Positions 16,385 to 25,222 of a stretch of DNA of 64,000 bases are shown in pieces (position 1 is the stretch's first letter; every line of letters starts with the position of its first letter). Under the pieces are notes generated by a model. The model was not told the DNA's origin. It made no database searches and worked only from the letters and a program-made list of their open reading frames with translations. This stretch comes from JAAELZ01 sp965237485 (GTDB taxonomy: Bacteria > Pseudomonadota > Gammaproteobacteria > Arenicellales > Poriferihabitantaceae). Position numbers and translations under genes: made by a program. The DNA is taken from assembly GCA_965237485.1 (NCBI GenBank), contig CBDEFQ010000010.1, positions 496,001 through 560,000 of the forward strand, given 5' to 3'.

Positions 16385-17778
16385 GAGTTATGCCTGAAAG
16401 TGGTGTATGGAGTAGTTGACTAAAAGCGGCGTATCGGGATGAATTGAGTTTACAACAACTTAAACTTCCACAGACATACGCCACTATGAAACAGAATAAA
16501 ATTATTTCCTTTGAAAAGCCAGAGCAAAGCATCGATCCGCTGCAAGAATTGATTCGCAATGGCGCCAGGCAACTCATTCAAACCGCGATCGAGAGTGAGT
16601 TATCTGAACTGCTGTATCGCAATTGTGACAAAGTCTCAGATTCAGGACACGCTGGTGTCGTTCGTAACGGCTATTTGCCAGAACGTGAACTGCAAACCGG
16701 GATCGGCCCAGTCAAAGTACGTATCCCCAAGGTGCGCTCCCGCACTGGAGTACCGATCACCTTTCGATCTGCTTTAGTGCCGCTGTATGTGCGTAAAACG
16801 AGAACACTGGAAGCGGCCTTGCCTTGGCTGTATCTCAAGGGTGTCAGCACTGGAGAAATGGGGGATGCACTGAGCGTGCTAGTGGGTCAATCAGCGACTG
16901 GGTTATCATCAGGCACAGTGAGTAAGCTCAAAGCAACGTGGTCTCAGGAGTACAAGGATTGGAATAGAGAAGGTTTAGATCGAGATCGATGGGTTTATCT
17001 ATGGGCGGACGGGATACACAGCGGCCTGCGCGGCGATGAGGGCCGGCTCTGTGCCTTAGTTGTCATCGGAGTGAATGAGCGCGGTCACAAGAAATTACTG
17101 GCGATTGAAGACGGTGAGCGAGAGTCTACGCAGAGTTGGCGAGAGGTGTTGTTGGCACTCAAGGAGCGAGGCCTGAATCAACCAGAGCTGGGCATCGGTG
17201 ATGGTGCTTTAGGCTTTTGGAATGCCCTGGAAGAAGTCTATCCTGGCACTAAACATCAACGGTGCTGGGTGCATAAAACGGCCAACGTGCTGAACAAGCT
17301 GCCTAAATCGGTGCAGCCCAAAGCAAAAGCAGCTCTGCATAACATTTGGCAGGAAGAAACCAAAGAAGCGGCGCAAAGCACCTATCAATTATTCATTAAA
17401 ACCTGTCAAGACAAGTATCCAAAAGCCACGCAGTGCTTGGAAAAAGATCGCGAAGAGTTAATGACGTTCTACTCGTTCCCTGCCAAGCACTGGATGAGCA
17501 TACGTACTACGAATCCAATTGAATCAACATTCGCGACTATCCGACACCGTACCAAACGATGCAAGGGATGTCTTAGCCGTGATGGCATGTTAAGTATGAT
17601 GTTCAAGCTGGGTCAGTGCGCAGAGAAAAAGTGGAACCGAATACGCGGGTTCGCCTATCTAGCAAAAGTGATTCAAGGGGTTCCATTTAAAGATGGAATA
17701 GAGCAAACTAATGACTACTCAGATCAAACCGAGGCCGCTTGAAGAAAATGCCTCATACACCAGATTCGGGCATAACTC
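16385..17778 (+). mobile_element. IS256-type insertion sequence, copy B
   Basis: It has the same length (1394 bp) and ends as the copy inside the RHS gene, in opposite orientation. Terminal repeats start GAGTTATGCC on both sides. The flanks do not match (TTCGCACAT on the left, TCGCGAGGG on the right), so the target duplication is missing. Sequence next to one end was probably deleted or exchanged after insertion. The two inverted copies bracket 11 kb of the toxin operon and could support inversion of that segment by recombination. Confidence 0.92.
16486..17742 (+). CDS. IS256-family transposase, second copy
   Basis: The 418-residue transposase is almost identical to the one at 4070-5326. It differs at a handful of sites (Val/Ile in TAxESE, Pro/Leu in LVPxYVRK, Ser/Gly in LSSxTVSK, Ala/Thr and Tyr/Cys near residue 310). 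The catalytic motifs WADGIHSG, GDGALGFW and NPIESTFATIRHRTKR are intact. Both copies are full length, so either could supply active enzyme. Confidence 0.93.
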   Translation: MKQNKIISFEKPEQSIDPLQELIRNGARQLIQTAIESELSELLYRNCDKVSDSGHAGVVRNGYLPERELQTGIGPVKVRIPKVRSRTGVPITFRSALVPLYVRKTRTLEAALPWLYLKGVSTGEMGDALSVLVGQSATGLSSGTVSKLKATWSQEYKDWNREGLDRDRWVYLWADGIHSGLRGDEGRLCALVVIGVNERGHKKLLAIEDGERESTQSWREVLLALKERGLNQPELGIGDGALGFWNALEEVYPGTKHQRCWVHKTANVLNKLPKSVQPKAKAALHNIWQEETKEAAQSTYQLFIKTCQDKYPKATQCLEKDREELMTFYSFPAKHWMSIRTTNPIESTFATIRHRTKRCKGCLSRDGMLSMMFKLGQCAEKKWNRIRGFAYLAKVIQGVPFKDGIEQTNDYSDQTEAA

Positions 17779-18139
17779 TCGCGAGGGTAGCGCGGTGATC
17801 TTTTCGCCTCTTGCATGGCACAAAGAGATTGCTTCACTACTTTCGCAATGACTCAGGGTTTTTGGTAGACAGCAGTTGCGATTTGGTAGTGCCGAATGGA
17901 GTGTTGCGTTTAAGGTAGCATTTGCCATAGAGGGCAAATGAGGCGATCCCATAATTAATTTACTTGGAGGAAGAATTGTTGAGCCGTCACCTTAAAAGCC
18001 GTACGGGGAAGGGGGAGCCTGCAGGGCGCGGATGTATGAGCAAACGGTTTTGGTTACTTTTTCCAAGAAAAAAGTGACTCGCTGAGGGGGCTAAACCCAC
18101 CATTAAAGAAACACTCGACTACCGTAATTTTCCATGATT
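17779..18139. other. Intergenic, no gene supported
   Basis: No frame with protein-like sequence was found on either strand. The stretch includes a short GC-rich block (about 17980-18070) that could be an old repeat. It lies between the IS256 end and the 3' end of the disrupted membrane-protein gene, and lacks a clear terminator hairpin. Confidence 0.4.
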
Positions 18140-19666
18140 TTAAAACTCAGATGAATGTTGCTTATGTATAACTTCAAGGTAAATATAAAAATCCTCTATG
18201 CCTTCGAATGTCTCTCGCCAAAGCTTTACAGTCGCTTGGTCAAACTCGGTAGTTGATCCCTCATCAATTTGGAACGTTTCATCAGCTTTGTCTACTTTTG
18301 AGAGGTTCAACTTAGTAATCAGCTCCATCATAATGGTATTTATATAAATCTCTGCATCTTCTTCGTTTTTCTCATTCCAAATGTCAAACGTAAGTTTTAA
18401 TTTAGTTACAGTGCTCTCAACGCCTACTATATAGTAAGAAACTTTGTTTGCTAAAATTTCGTCATCCATATCAACATATCCCGACGACGCCCACCATTCA
18501 TTACCCACTGTTGGATGATATATGTTTGTGGCGAGCCCGTAGTCTGTAAGATAACGTGCTGTCTCATATGGACTCCACCCTTCGGCTATATCCACTTTTA
18601 CTGGAGTTAATGATTTGCGGTAAATTTGCTTGTACTCCCTTATCGATTTCTCGACATCTCTATTTGTTTTAACCTCAAACCACGTAAGACTAGTTAGCCA
18701 ATCTTGCAATCGTTTTACACGGAAATTAAAAGCGATAACTGCACTAAACTTAGCGCATAAACACACGTCTTCGTCCTCTACAAATGAACTTAGCCTAGTA
18801 AAAGCATTTCCATATTTTGCGTAGAGGTACAATCCATATATAAAGGGAAGATATAAAAGCGATAAAACTGGTGGCAAACTAAAATCTGCTAACGTACTTA
18901 GCTGTGCAAATTGACCAAGCTTAGTTACAAGCTGATACGACGCTCGTAATAACAGAAATGCACCTAACCCATAAACCTAGATAAATCAGTTAAAACACGA
19001 AAGTCCATGCAAGCTCTTGATGCACCTAGCAAAATCAAAAAAAACCTTATCACCAATAAGGTGACCGCGACTTTTTTGATTTCACTATGCACTTCAATTG
19101 CTTACATGTCTTTTCCGCGTTTAACTGATTTATCTAGGATAAAGCACCCACTCAAAAACTTTCTTCCCAACGCTAAGATTCTTATCCCGCTCTGCTACTG
19201 CAATCCCAACCGCTAAAAATGTAGCCACAGGCAGTAATATCATTTCCGCAACAAGGCTAAATGGGAAAAAGTCGATTACGAATTCAATAAATACAATCAA
19301 CCTCAAATTATCTTTAATTAGCTACTGCAGGAGTGGAGTCGTATCATCAGCATCTGTTGCGCGACCGGTCGACATAAGGGCAACTGTGAAGAACCAAAAT
19401 AGTGAATTTTTTACCTGCCCAAAATTCCAATAATTATAAGAATAAAGGATAGCGAGCATTCCAAAAACATAGGTTACACAAAGTAAAAATAGCTTTGCTA
19501 AGGTCGGTTGCATAAGCGCACCAAACACCCCGAATAGTGATCTGCGTAAATCCTTGTTTAGTACCAATACTATCGCGATTATTACTAACCAACATAGTAG
19601 TGCCAACTCTCTATTATTTAGAATTTCCATTTCATTGTGCGAATGAATACCCTCTTTAGGGTTCAA
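18140..19666 (-). pseudogene. Membrane protein gene broken by an amber codon and a MITE
   Basis: Three pieces share one frame: 19666-19325, an in-frame TAG at 19322-19324, an open stretch to 19144, then the 163-bp MITE, then 18970-18140. Deleting the MITE and one copy of its 5-bp duplication (ATAAA) joins …FEWVLY to GLGAFLLLRAS… in frame, giving an ancestral product of about 452 residues. The N-terminal half has four or five hydrophobic segments (CWLVIIAIVLVL, LFLLCVTYVFGMLAIL, FFPFSLVAEMILLPVATFLA). The last ~170 residues are soluble and acidic. No family is recognised. The start may be TTG 19666 or ATG 19630. Confidence 0.65.
18976..19138. repeat. 163-bp MITE, copy 1 (IS1380-like ends)
   Basis: The ends are inverted repeats CCTAGATAAATCAGTTAAA and its imperfect complement, flanked by the 5-bp duplication ATAAA (18971-18975 and 19139-19143). 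It contains no gene. The centre can fold into a hairpin (AAATCAAAAAAA pairing with TTTTTTGATTT around a CCTTATCACCAATAAGG palindrome). A 162-bp copy lies at 61178-61339. The CCTAGA-AAATCAGTT ends resemble those of the IS1380-type element here (CCTAGAAAAATCAGTTGAAC), so movement by that transposase is likely. Confidence 0.88.
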
Positions 19667-19723
19667 AGAACAAATTGCTTAATTGCAGCATTCAGCAATA
19701 ACTTTCTCAATCAAATTAAAATC

Positions 19724-20167
19724 CTACCACTCCCCCACATTCTCCATAGAAACCCAAGGCTCAACTAACTTCAAACTCTCGCCCTTCTGCAATAACTCAA
19801 TAGAAATATTATCCGGCGACCGAACAAACGCCATATGTCCATCTTTAGGCGGTCGGTTAATGGTTACACCTGCATCCATTAATTTCTGGCAGGCTTCGTA
19901 GATATTATCTACCTCGTAAGCTAAGTGTCCAAAATTTCGACCGCCGCCATAGTCTTCAGTATCCCAGTTATACGTCAGCTCTATTACTGGCGCAGCTTTT
20001 TCCTTGGCGGTAGCCACATCTTCAGCGGCGGCCAAAAATACTAATGTGAAACGGCCGTTCTCGTAGTCATATCTTCTGGTTTCTACCAAGCCCAGGTGAT
20101 CGCAATAAAAGGCTAAAGAGGCATTGAGGTCTTTCACTCGGACCATAGTGTGTAGATATCTCATCAA
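19724..20167 (-). CDS. gloA: Lactoylglutathione lyase (glyoxalase I)
   Basis: This 147-residue VOC-fold enzyme converts the hemithioacetal of methylglyoxal and glutathione to S-lactoylglutathione in the cytosol. The four metal ligands are visible: His6 (MMRYLHTMVRV), Glu in VIELTYNWD, His in RNFGHLAYEV and Glu in NISIELLQKG. Length and the DHLGLVETRRYDYENGRFTLVFLA segment are typical of bacterial GloA. It lies 64 bases downstream of the dimethylglycine-dehydrogenase-like gene in the same direction and may be co-transcribed. Confidence 0.92.
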   Translation of the reverse strand: MMRYLHTMVRVKDLNASLAFYCDHLGLVETRRYDYENGRFTLVFLAAAEDVATAKEKAAPVIELTYNWDTEDYGGGRNFGHLAYEVDNIYEACQKLMDAGVTINRPPKDGHMAFVRSPDNISIELLQKGESLKLVEPWVSMENVGEW

Positions 20168-20230
20168 ACAAATAATTAGTGGTGCTGACAGCCACCAGCT
20201 TAACTCACTGCCACATCAGATTAAAGGTGT

Positions 20231-22648
20231 CTAGGACCGCATTCTTGAAAACTCGGGGTCAAACAAAGGCTGCGTATAAAGTTGGGCTGGGTAACGTTCG
20301 CCCAAAATTTCGATGTCTACTTGCTTCCCTTCCGACGCATGTTCTACAGGTAGGAACCCGTAGGCAACGCTCTTTTCACTATAATGCGCATAGCCGCCAG
20401 AGGTGATAAAACCCACTACTTCATCAGCTATCCAGATGGGTTCATCAGCGACCACATCGGCATCGTCTACTTCTACAGTAAAAGTGCAGAGGATTCGCTC
20501 AGCACCTTTTTCTTTATCCGCAAGTGCAGCTGCTTTACCAATAAATTCCGCCTTTTTGTTATACGCAATAAAGCGACCTAGGCCCGTTTCTAACGGAGTA
20601 TACTCTGGTTTATATTCACGCATCCAAGAACCAAAAGATTTTTCTAAGCGTAAGCTCATCATCGCACGCATACCAAAAGGCCTTAGCCCAAAAGCCTCAC
20701 CAGCTTTTGTTAATAAATCATAAAGCGCAACTTGGTGCTTAGACGGCACGTAAATTTCGTAACCTAAATCGCCGGTGTATGAAACTCTTTGCACAATGGC
20801 ATCTAAAGTGCCTAATTCCAGATACTTCAGTGTCATAAATTTAAACGCATCATGCGATACGTCTTGCCGTGACACCGCTTGTAGTAATTCTCTGGCTTTG
20901 GGCCCCGCTATTTGAAAACCAATTCGCTCATTAGAAATATTTTCAATCGTCACCCCTGCTTCGGGTAGATACTGTTCAAACCAACGTTGGTGGTAAGCTT
21001 GAGAACCATAAGACGCAGTTAGCTGATATTCTTGCTCGCCCAGCATGGAAACCGTGAAATCACCTACTAGCCTGCCACTCGGGCTAAGCATCGGACAAAG
21101 CGTTAGGCAGTGTAGCTTGGGCATTCTGCCAGCCATAATTTTATCTAGGTAAGCTCTGGCGCCTTCGCCTGTTACTAGAAATTTACTGAAGTTGTGTACT
21201 TCATTAATACCCACACTTGTTCTTACCGCACGACATTCTTCACCGACCCTTTTAAACGCATTAGAACGCCTTAGGCTTGGAATTTCGTATGTGGTTTCCC
21301 CATCGGTTGCGAAATAATTCACATGCTCCATTCCATACCCTGAGCCAAAAACCGCATTTTGTGCTTTCCATATTCCATAGGCGGGTGTGGTATTAAAAGG
21401 CCTGCCCGCGGGGAGTTCTTCGTTAGGGTAGGTCATGGAAAAGCGCTTTTGGTAATTTTCGGTTACCTTAATACGGGTGTAGGGCTTGGTGCAGTAATCA
21501 CCAAATCGTGCGACGTCCATCGCCATAATATTGCTAGAAGGCTCACCGTGTATCATCCATTCTGCTAGGCTCAAACCGACACCACCGCCTTGGCTAAAAC
21601 CTGCCATCACTCCGCAAGCCGACCAGTAGTTACGCAGACCGGGCACGGGGCCAACCAAAGGGTTGCCATCAGGCGCAAAGGTAAACGGGCCATTAATAAT
21701 GGTTTTGATTCCCGCCTTTTCTAGCACTGGATAGCGTTTAAAGGCGATGGTCAATGAATCTCCGATGCGGTCTAAATTATTCTCTAACAACTCGTGCCCG
21801 AATTCCCATGGCGTACCATCCACCGCCCATGGATCGCATTGTTGTTCGTAGAAGCCAATCACTAGTCCTTGGCGTTCTTGGCGAAGATAGCTCTCGCCTT
21901 CAGGGTCAAGAACATGTGGTAGCTCTTTTTCCAAAATAGCCACTTCTGGTATTGTTTCAGTCGCTAAATATTGATGCTCCATGGGGTGCAGAGGTAAGTT
22001 TATACCGACCATTTCACCTACTTCACGTGCCCAGAGGCCAGCAGCATTTACAACGTGCTCCGCTATCATCGATCCTTGCTCTGTTATAATTTCCCAACTG
22101 CCATCGGGCTGCGGATTGAGCGCACTGACTGGGTTTCGCAGTATGATCTCAGCACCACCCATTTGCGCGGCCTTAGCATAGGCGTGGGTTGTGCCTGATG
22201 GGTCCAAATGACCATCCAAGGGTACGTACATACCGCCGATAATACCGTCGGTATTGGTTATCGGTGATAACTCTCGAATTTCTGCTGGCGTCACTAGGTG
22301 AGAATCTACACCCATATAATTGTGCTTAGCGCGTTCTGCCTTCAAAAAATCCATGCGGTCATTATTAGCTGCAAGCGAAATGCCGCCGACATGATGCAAA
22401 CCGCAGTTCTGCCCCGAAATTTTCTCGAGTTCATCATACAAACCAATGGTGTAGCTTTGCAGCGCAGCAATATCAGTGTCTGAATTAAGCGTATGAAATC
22501 CTCCTGCGGCGTGCCATGTAGAACCCGATGTCAACTCCGAACGCTCTATCAAACAAACGTCTTTCCAGCCCAACTTGGTTAAGTGATAAAGAACGCTACA
22601 ACCGACAACACCACCACCAATCACGGCTACTTGAGTATGAGATTTCAT
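20231..22648 (-). CDS. Dimethylglycine/sarcosine dehydrogenase-like FAD enzyme with GcvT domains
   Basis: The 805-residue protein has an N-terminal DAO FAD domain (~5-370; dinucleotide motif VIGGGVVGCS, and SGSTWHAAG, whose His is the covalent FAD attachment in dimethylglycine dehydrogenase). An FAO_M linker and GCV_T/GCV_T_C folate domains (~430-800) follow. Such enzymes oxidatively demethylate N-methyl glycines and hand the one-carbon unit to tetrahydrofolate. The exact substrate cannot be read. Its ATG overlaps the stop of the XRE gene (TAATG), so the two are coupled. The neighbouring MttB-family and formate dehydrogenase genes fit a pathway that strips methyl groups from quaternary amines. 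Confidence 0.85.
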   Translation of the reverse strand: MKSHTQVAVIGGGVVGCSVLYHLTKLGWKDVCLIERSELTSGSTWHAAGGFHTLNSDTDIAALQSYTIGLYDELEKISGQNCGLHHVGGISLAANNDRMDFLKAERAKHNYMGVDSHLVTPAEIRELSPITNTDGIIGGMYVPLDGHLDPSGTTHAYAKAAQMGGAEIILRNPVSALNPQPDGSWEIITEQGSMIAEHVVNAAGLWAREVGEMVGINLPLHPMEHQYLATETIPEVAILEKELPHVLDPEGESYLRQERQGLVIGFYEQQCDPWAVDGTPWEFGHELLENNLDRIGDSLTIAFKRYPVLEKAGIKTIINGPFTFAPDGNPLVGPVPGLRNYWSACGVMAGFSQGGGVGLSLAEWMIHGEPSSNIMAMDVARFGDYCTKPYTRIKVTENYQKRFSMTYPNEELPAGRPFNTTPAYGIWKAQNAVFGSGYGMEHVNYFATDGETTYEIPSLRRSNAFKRVGEECRAVRTSVGINEVHNFSKFLVTGEGARAYLDKIMAGRMPKLHCLTLCPMLSPSGRLVGDFTVSMLGEQEYQLTASYGSQAYHQRWFEQYLPEAGVTIENISNERIGFQIAGPKARELLQAVSRQDVSHDAFKFMTLKYLELGTLDAIVQRVSYTGDLGYEIYVPSKHQVALYDLLTKAGEAFGLRPFGMRAMMSLRLEKSFGSWMREYKPEYTPLETGLGRFIAYNKKAEFIGKAAALADKEKGAERILCTFTVEVDDADVVADEPIWIADEVVGFITSGGYAHYSEKSVAYGFLPVEHASEGKQVDIEILGERYPAQLYTQPLFDPEFSRMRS

Positions 22649-23502
22649 TACGCTATTTCTTTAATTAAATTTTCTAAGGTTGTTTTAACTTCGTGTGGAT
22701 GCACTACAGCATTTCGTATAAGTTCGTTAAAGCGCTTACTCAATAAGCGAATATTTTCGGCACTGTTAAGCACTAAGCAGTGTTGACCTAAAAACACCAC
22801 CGCACGCACTGGCCCGAAAATAGTAAAGGGCACGGTGTATAGTTCGCGTCCGTCGAACATAAACCACCGAAACCGTGGATAGAGTTCTTCAATCAATTCG
22901 ATAGCATGCTCGAGCTGCTTTTTGCGTATTTTAGCGGGTAAATCTCTCCAAACGCCTTCGCCTCGAGCAAAACTTTGGAGCTCTTGTATAGATTGTACCG
23001 CTTCTAGTTCGCCCTTATTTTGGCGCAATTGGGCCAATAACAACCGGCTTTCAGTGACGATTTGATCGGTTTTGCCAGTGCCATAACGTCGAAACTCGTA
23101 ACTGGTGACCGCAGCAATTTTTAGTAAGTCGGGTAAGGTGCTGGGGATATACCGCACCTTGTAATCTTGTGCTTCACGGTGCCAGCGCATAAACCGTTTG
23201 TTAAACCCTGTTTCACGATATTCCTCAATTTCCAGTGGCCCCGCCACTAGTTTGGTGTCTACCGGACCTTCTTGAGTCAATCCCAGTAGCCAATCCACAC
23301 TCACGCTGTATTTCTCTGCTATTGAGGCGATGGTGTCAGCACGCGGTAAACGCAGACTCTTATCAGACAACAACTGTGATAGCGTAGAACGGTCAACTCC
23401 AATTGATTCGGCAAACTTTGACGGATTGAGTTGGCTTTGGGTAATGACTTGACCAATTCGGTCACGAAATAAAACGACTCTTTGCGCGTAATTCATTCCC
23501 AT
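22648..23502 (-). CDS. XRE-family (Cro/CI-type HTH) transcriptional regulator
   Basis: The 284-residue protein has a helix-turn-helix at ~10-75 (SKFAESIGVDRSTLSQLLSDKSLRLPRADTI … YSVSVDWLLGL). The ~180-residue C-terminal part has no recognisable enzyme motif and may be the ligand-sensing region. It lies between the MttB-family gene and the dehydrogenase gene, tightly spaced on both sides (16 bases after one stop, overlapping the next start). It probably controls this operon and possibly the divergent genes, in response to a methylated amine. That assignment is from context. Confidence 0.8.
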   Translation of the reverse strand: MGMNYAQRVVLFRDRIGQVITQSQLNPSKFAESIGVDRSTLSQLLSDKSLRLPRADTIASIAEKYSVSVDWLLGLTQEGPVDTKLVAGPLEIEEYRETGFNKRFMRWHREAQDYKVRYIPSTLPDLLKIAAVTSYEFRRYGTGKTDQIVTESRLLLAQLRQNKGELEAVQSIQELQSFARGEGVWRDLPAKIRKKQLEHAIELIEELYPRFRWFMFDGRELYTVPFTIFGPVRAVVFLGQHCLVLNSAENIRLLSKRFNELIRNAVVHPHEVKTTLENLIKEIA

Positions 23503-23518
23503 TTAATAACTCGCTGGC

Positions 23519-25036
23519 CTAATCAACGCCATATTCAGCGCGGCGCTTTACCACATACGCATCTAATTCTTCTGCAACGGCTTCGTCCATATGCGGTTGT
23601 TGGTACTCGTTCAGTACTTCCTTATAAATTTTGTTGGCGCGTTGCGTAGCGGTCAACGAGCCATTTTCTTCCCACGTTTCAAAATTACTCCAGTCCGTTA
23701 CAAAGGGCGTATGAAACGCCGTTTCATAGCGTGCATAGGTATGCTCAGTACCGAAAAAATGCCCGCCCGCGCCGACTTCTTTAATAGCATCAAAGGCCAA
23801 CTCCTCATCATTTACTTCGATCCCTTTTAGGGTTTGCAACATGATTTGAATCATTTCTATGTCAATAATGAATTTCTCAAATGACGCACACAAGCCGCCT
23901 TCTAGCCAGCCTGCACTGTGCTTAATCATATTCCCGTGCGACATCGTCGCAGACCATAACGAAACCTGCGCTTCCCAAGTGGCTTGCGCATCTACCACGT
24001 TTGAGGCATTCACATTTGAGGTTCTGTAGGGAATGTTATATCTGCGCGCCAACTGACCGCCCGCCATTACCGCCTTGGCATATTCTGGTGTACCAAAAGC
24101 TGGAGAGCCTGTCTTCATATCCACGTTTGAAGTAAATCCGCCATAGAGTACTGGCGCGCCCGGGTTAATCATTTGAGTTATCGCAATCACACCCAATGCT
24201 TCGGCATTTTGCTGAGATAGCGCACCCGCTAATGACACTGGGCTCATCGCTCCAGCTAAGGTGAACGGCGTAACAATAACCGGCTGGTTGTACTGTGCTA
24301 ACAACATCAGCCCGTCAAGCATAGGCTCATCAACTTTGAGCGGCGAGTTGGTATTCACCACCGTCATAATACTGGGTTGTTGCTTCAATTCATCATCACT
24401 CAAACCACGTGCAATTTTGATCATTTCAATGCCGTCGGTAACACGGCCTTCTCCTAAACTGTAGACGTGCCATGACTTCTCAGAGAGTTTAATGAATGCC
24501 GAATAAGCATCTAAATGACGAGTTGACGCATGTAAGTCAACGGGTTCTACCGGATAACCCGAAAACATATCCAAACAGTTGAAGTACTGCCCCAAACGAA
24601 TGAAGTTACAAAAATCTTTATAGTTCCCTGTGCGGCGCCCGCGATCGATATCTGAGCTGTTAGGCGCGCTGGCCACTGGGCTAAAGTTGATATAATTGCC
24701 ACCCACTTTGCGATTAAACTTTGGGTTTCTTGCGTATAGAGTAAATTCACTCGGAACGGTTTTTATCTTTTGCATTACAAACGCGCGATCCATTAGCACG
24801 TACCCCGTTTTAGAGCAAAGTGTTGCACCGTGCTCTAGCATTAGTGCTTTAGATCGTTCGTTAACGATCTCTAAACCTATCTCCTCCAATATACGCATTG
24901 ACGCATCATGGATTTTATCTAGCTGCTCAAGGGAGAGAACTTGTAAAGGAGTAAACGGGTTAAACGATTGCTCAGAAGGTAGTTGTGGCAACGAAAATGC
25001 AGATGCGTCGCGTCGTTTAGAATTTCGTCTAGCCAT
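23519..25036 (-). CDS. MttB-family (trimethylamine methyltransferase-like) protein, non-pyrrolysine
   Basis: The 505-residue product spans the full COG5598/MttB family: an N-terminal helix (LSLEQLDKIHDASMRILEEIGLEI), the TIM-barrel core with NTNSPLKVDEPMLDGL and FTLAGAMSPVSLAGALSQQNAEAL, and GAPVLYGGFTSNVDMKTGSPAFGTPEYA. Archaeal MttB needs pyrrolysine at a TAG codon; here the frame is uninterrupted sense codons, as in MtgB-type relatives that demethylate glycine betaine or other quaternary amines. A partner corrinoid protein and reductive activator are not in the window. The substrate is therefore open; carnitine-derived betaine is one candidate given the operon at 42-49 kb. Confidence 0.85.
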   Translation of the reverse strand: MARRNSKRRDASAFSLPQLPSEQSFNPFTPLQVLSLEQLDKIHDASMRILEEIGLEIVNERSKALMLEHGATLCSKTGYVLMDRAFVMQKIKTVPSEFTLYARNPKFNRKVGGNYINFSPVASAPNSSDIDRGRRTGNYKDFCNFIRLGQYFNCLDMFSGYPVEPVDLHASTRHLDAYSAFIKLSEKSWHVYSLGEGRVTDGIEMIKIARGLSDDELKQQPSIMTVVNTNSPLKVDEPMLDGLMLLAQYNQPVIVTPFTLAGAMSPVSLAGALSQQNAEALGVIAITQMINPGAPVLYGGFTSNVDMKTGSPAFGTPEYAKAVMAGGQLARRYNIPYRTSNVNASNVVDAQATWEAQVSLWSATMSHGNMIKHSAGWLEGGLCASFEKFIIDIEMIQIMLQTLKGIEVNDEELAFDAIKEVGAGGHFFGTEHTYARYETAFHTPFVTDWSNFETWEENGSLTATQRANKIYKEVLNEYQQPHMDEAVAEELDAYVVKRRAEYGVD

Positions 25037-25222
25037 AGGTTGGGCACATCAAATTACGAATCAAGAACTTACTCTAAGGCAAAACCGTGACAAATTGAAC
25101 GGTTGTTTATAAATGTAAACATAAAAGTGACGAATTCCCACTACTCAATCAGCCCAAACCGTATCTTAATTTTAGAATACCTGACTATAATGGTGCTGGT
25201 ATAAATATCATAATAATTATCA
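25037..25222. promoter_or_regulatory. Divergent promoter region
   Basis: These 186 bases separate the minus-strand MttB operon from the plus-strand desaturase operon, so both promoters must lie here. The stretch is A/T-rich with several TATAAT-like hexamers (for example around 25185-25210), but no box pair is convincing. The XRE regulator in the left operon is the likely binder. Confidence 0.5.

Noticed and set aside
17719..17952. Minus-strand frame across the right end of IS256 copy B
   Set aside because: It is the antisense of the element end plus unrelated flank, with no protein-like features.
19322..19324. In-frame TAG read as a possible pyrrolysine codon, given the MttB-family gene nearby
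   Set aside because: No pylT or pylS-like sequence is visible, the MttB-like gene itself has no TAG, and the host gene is also broken by a MITE. A nonsense mutation is simpler.
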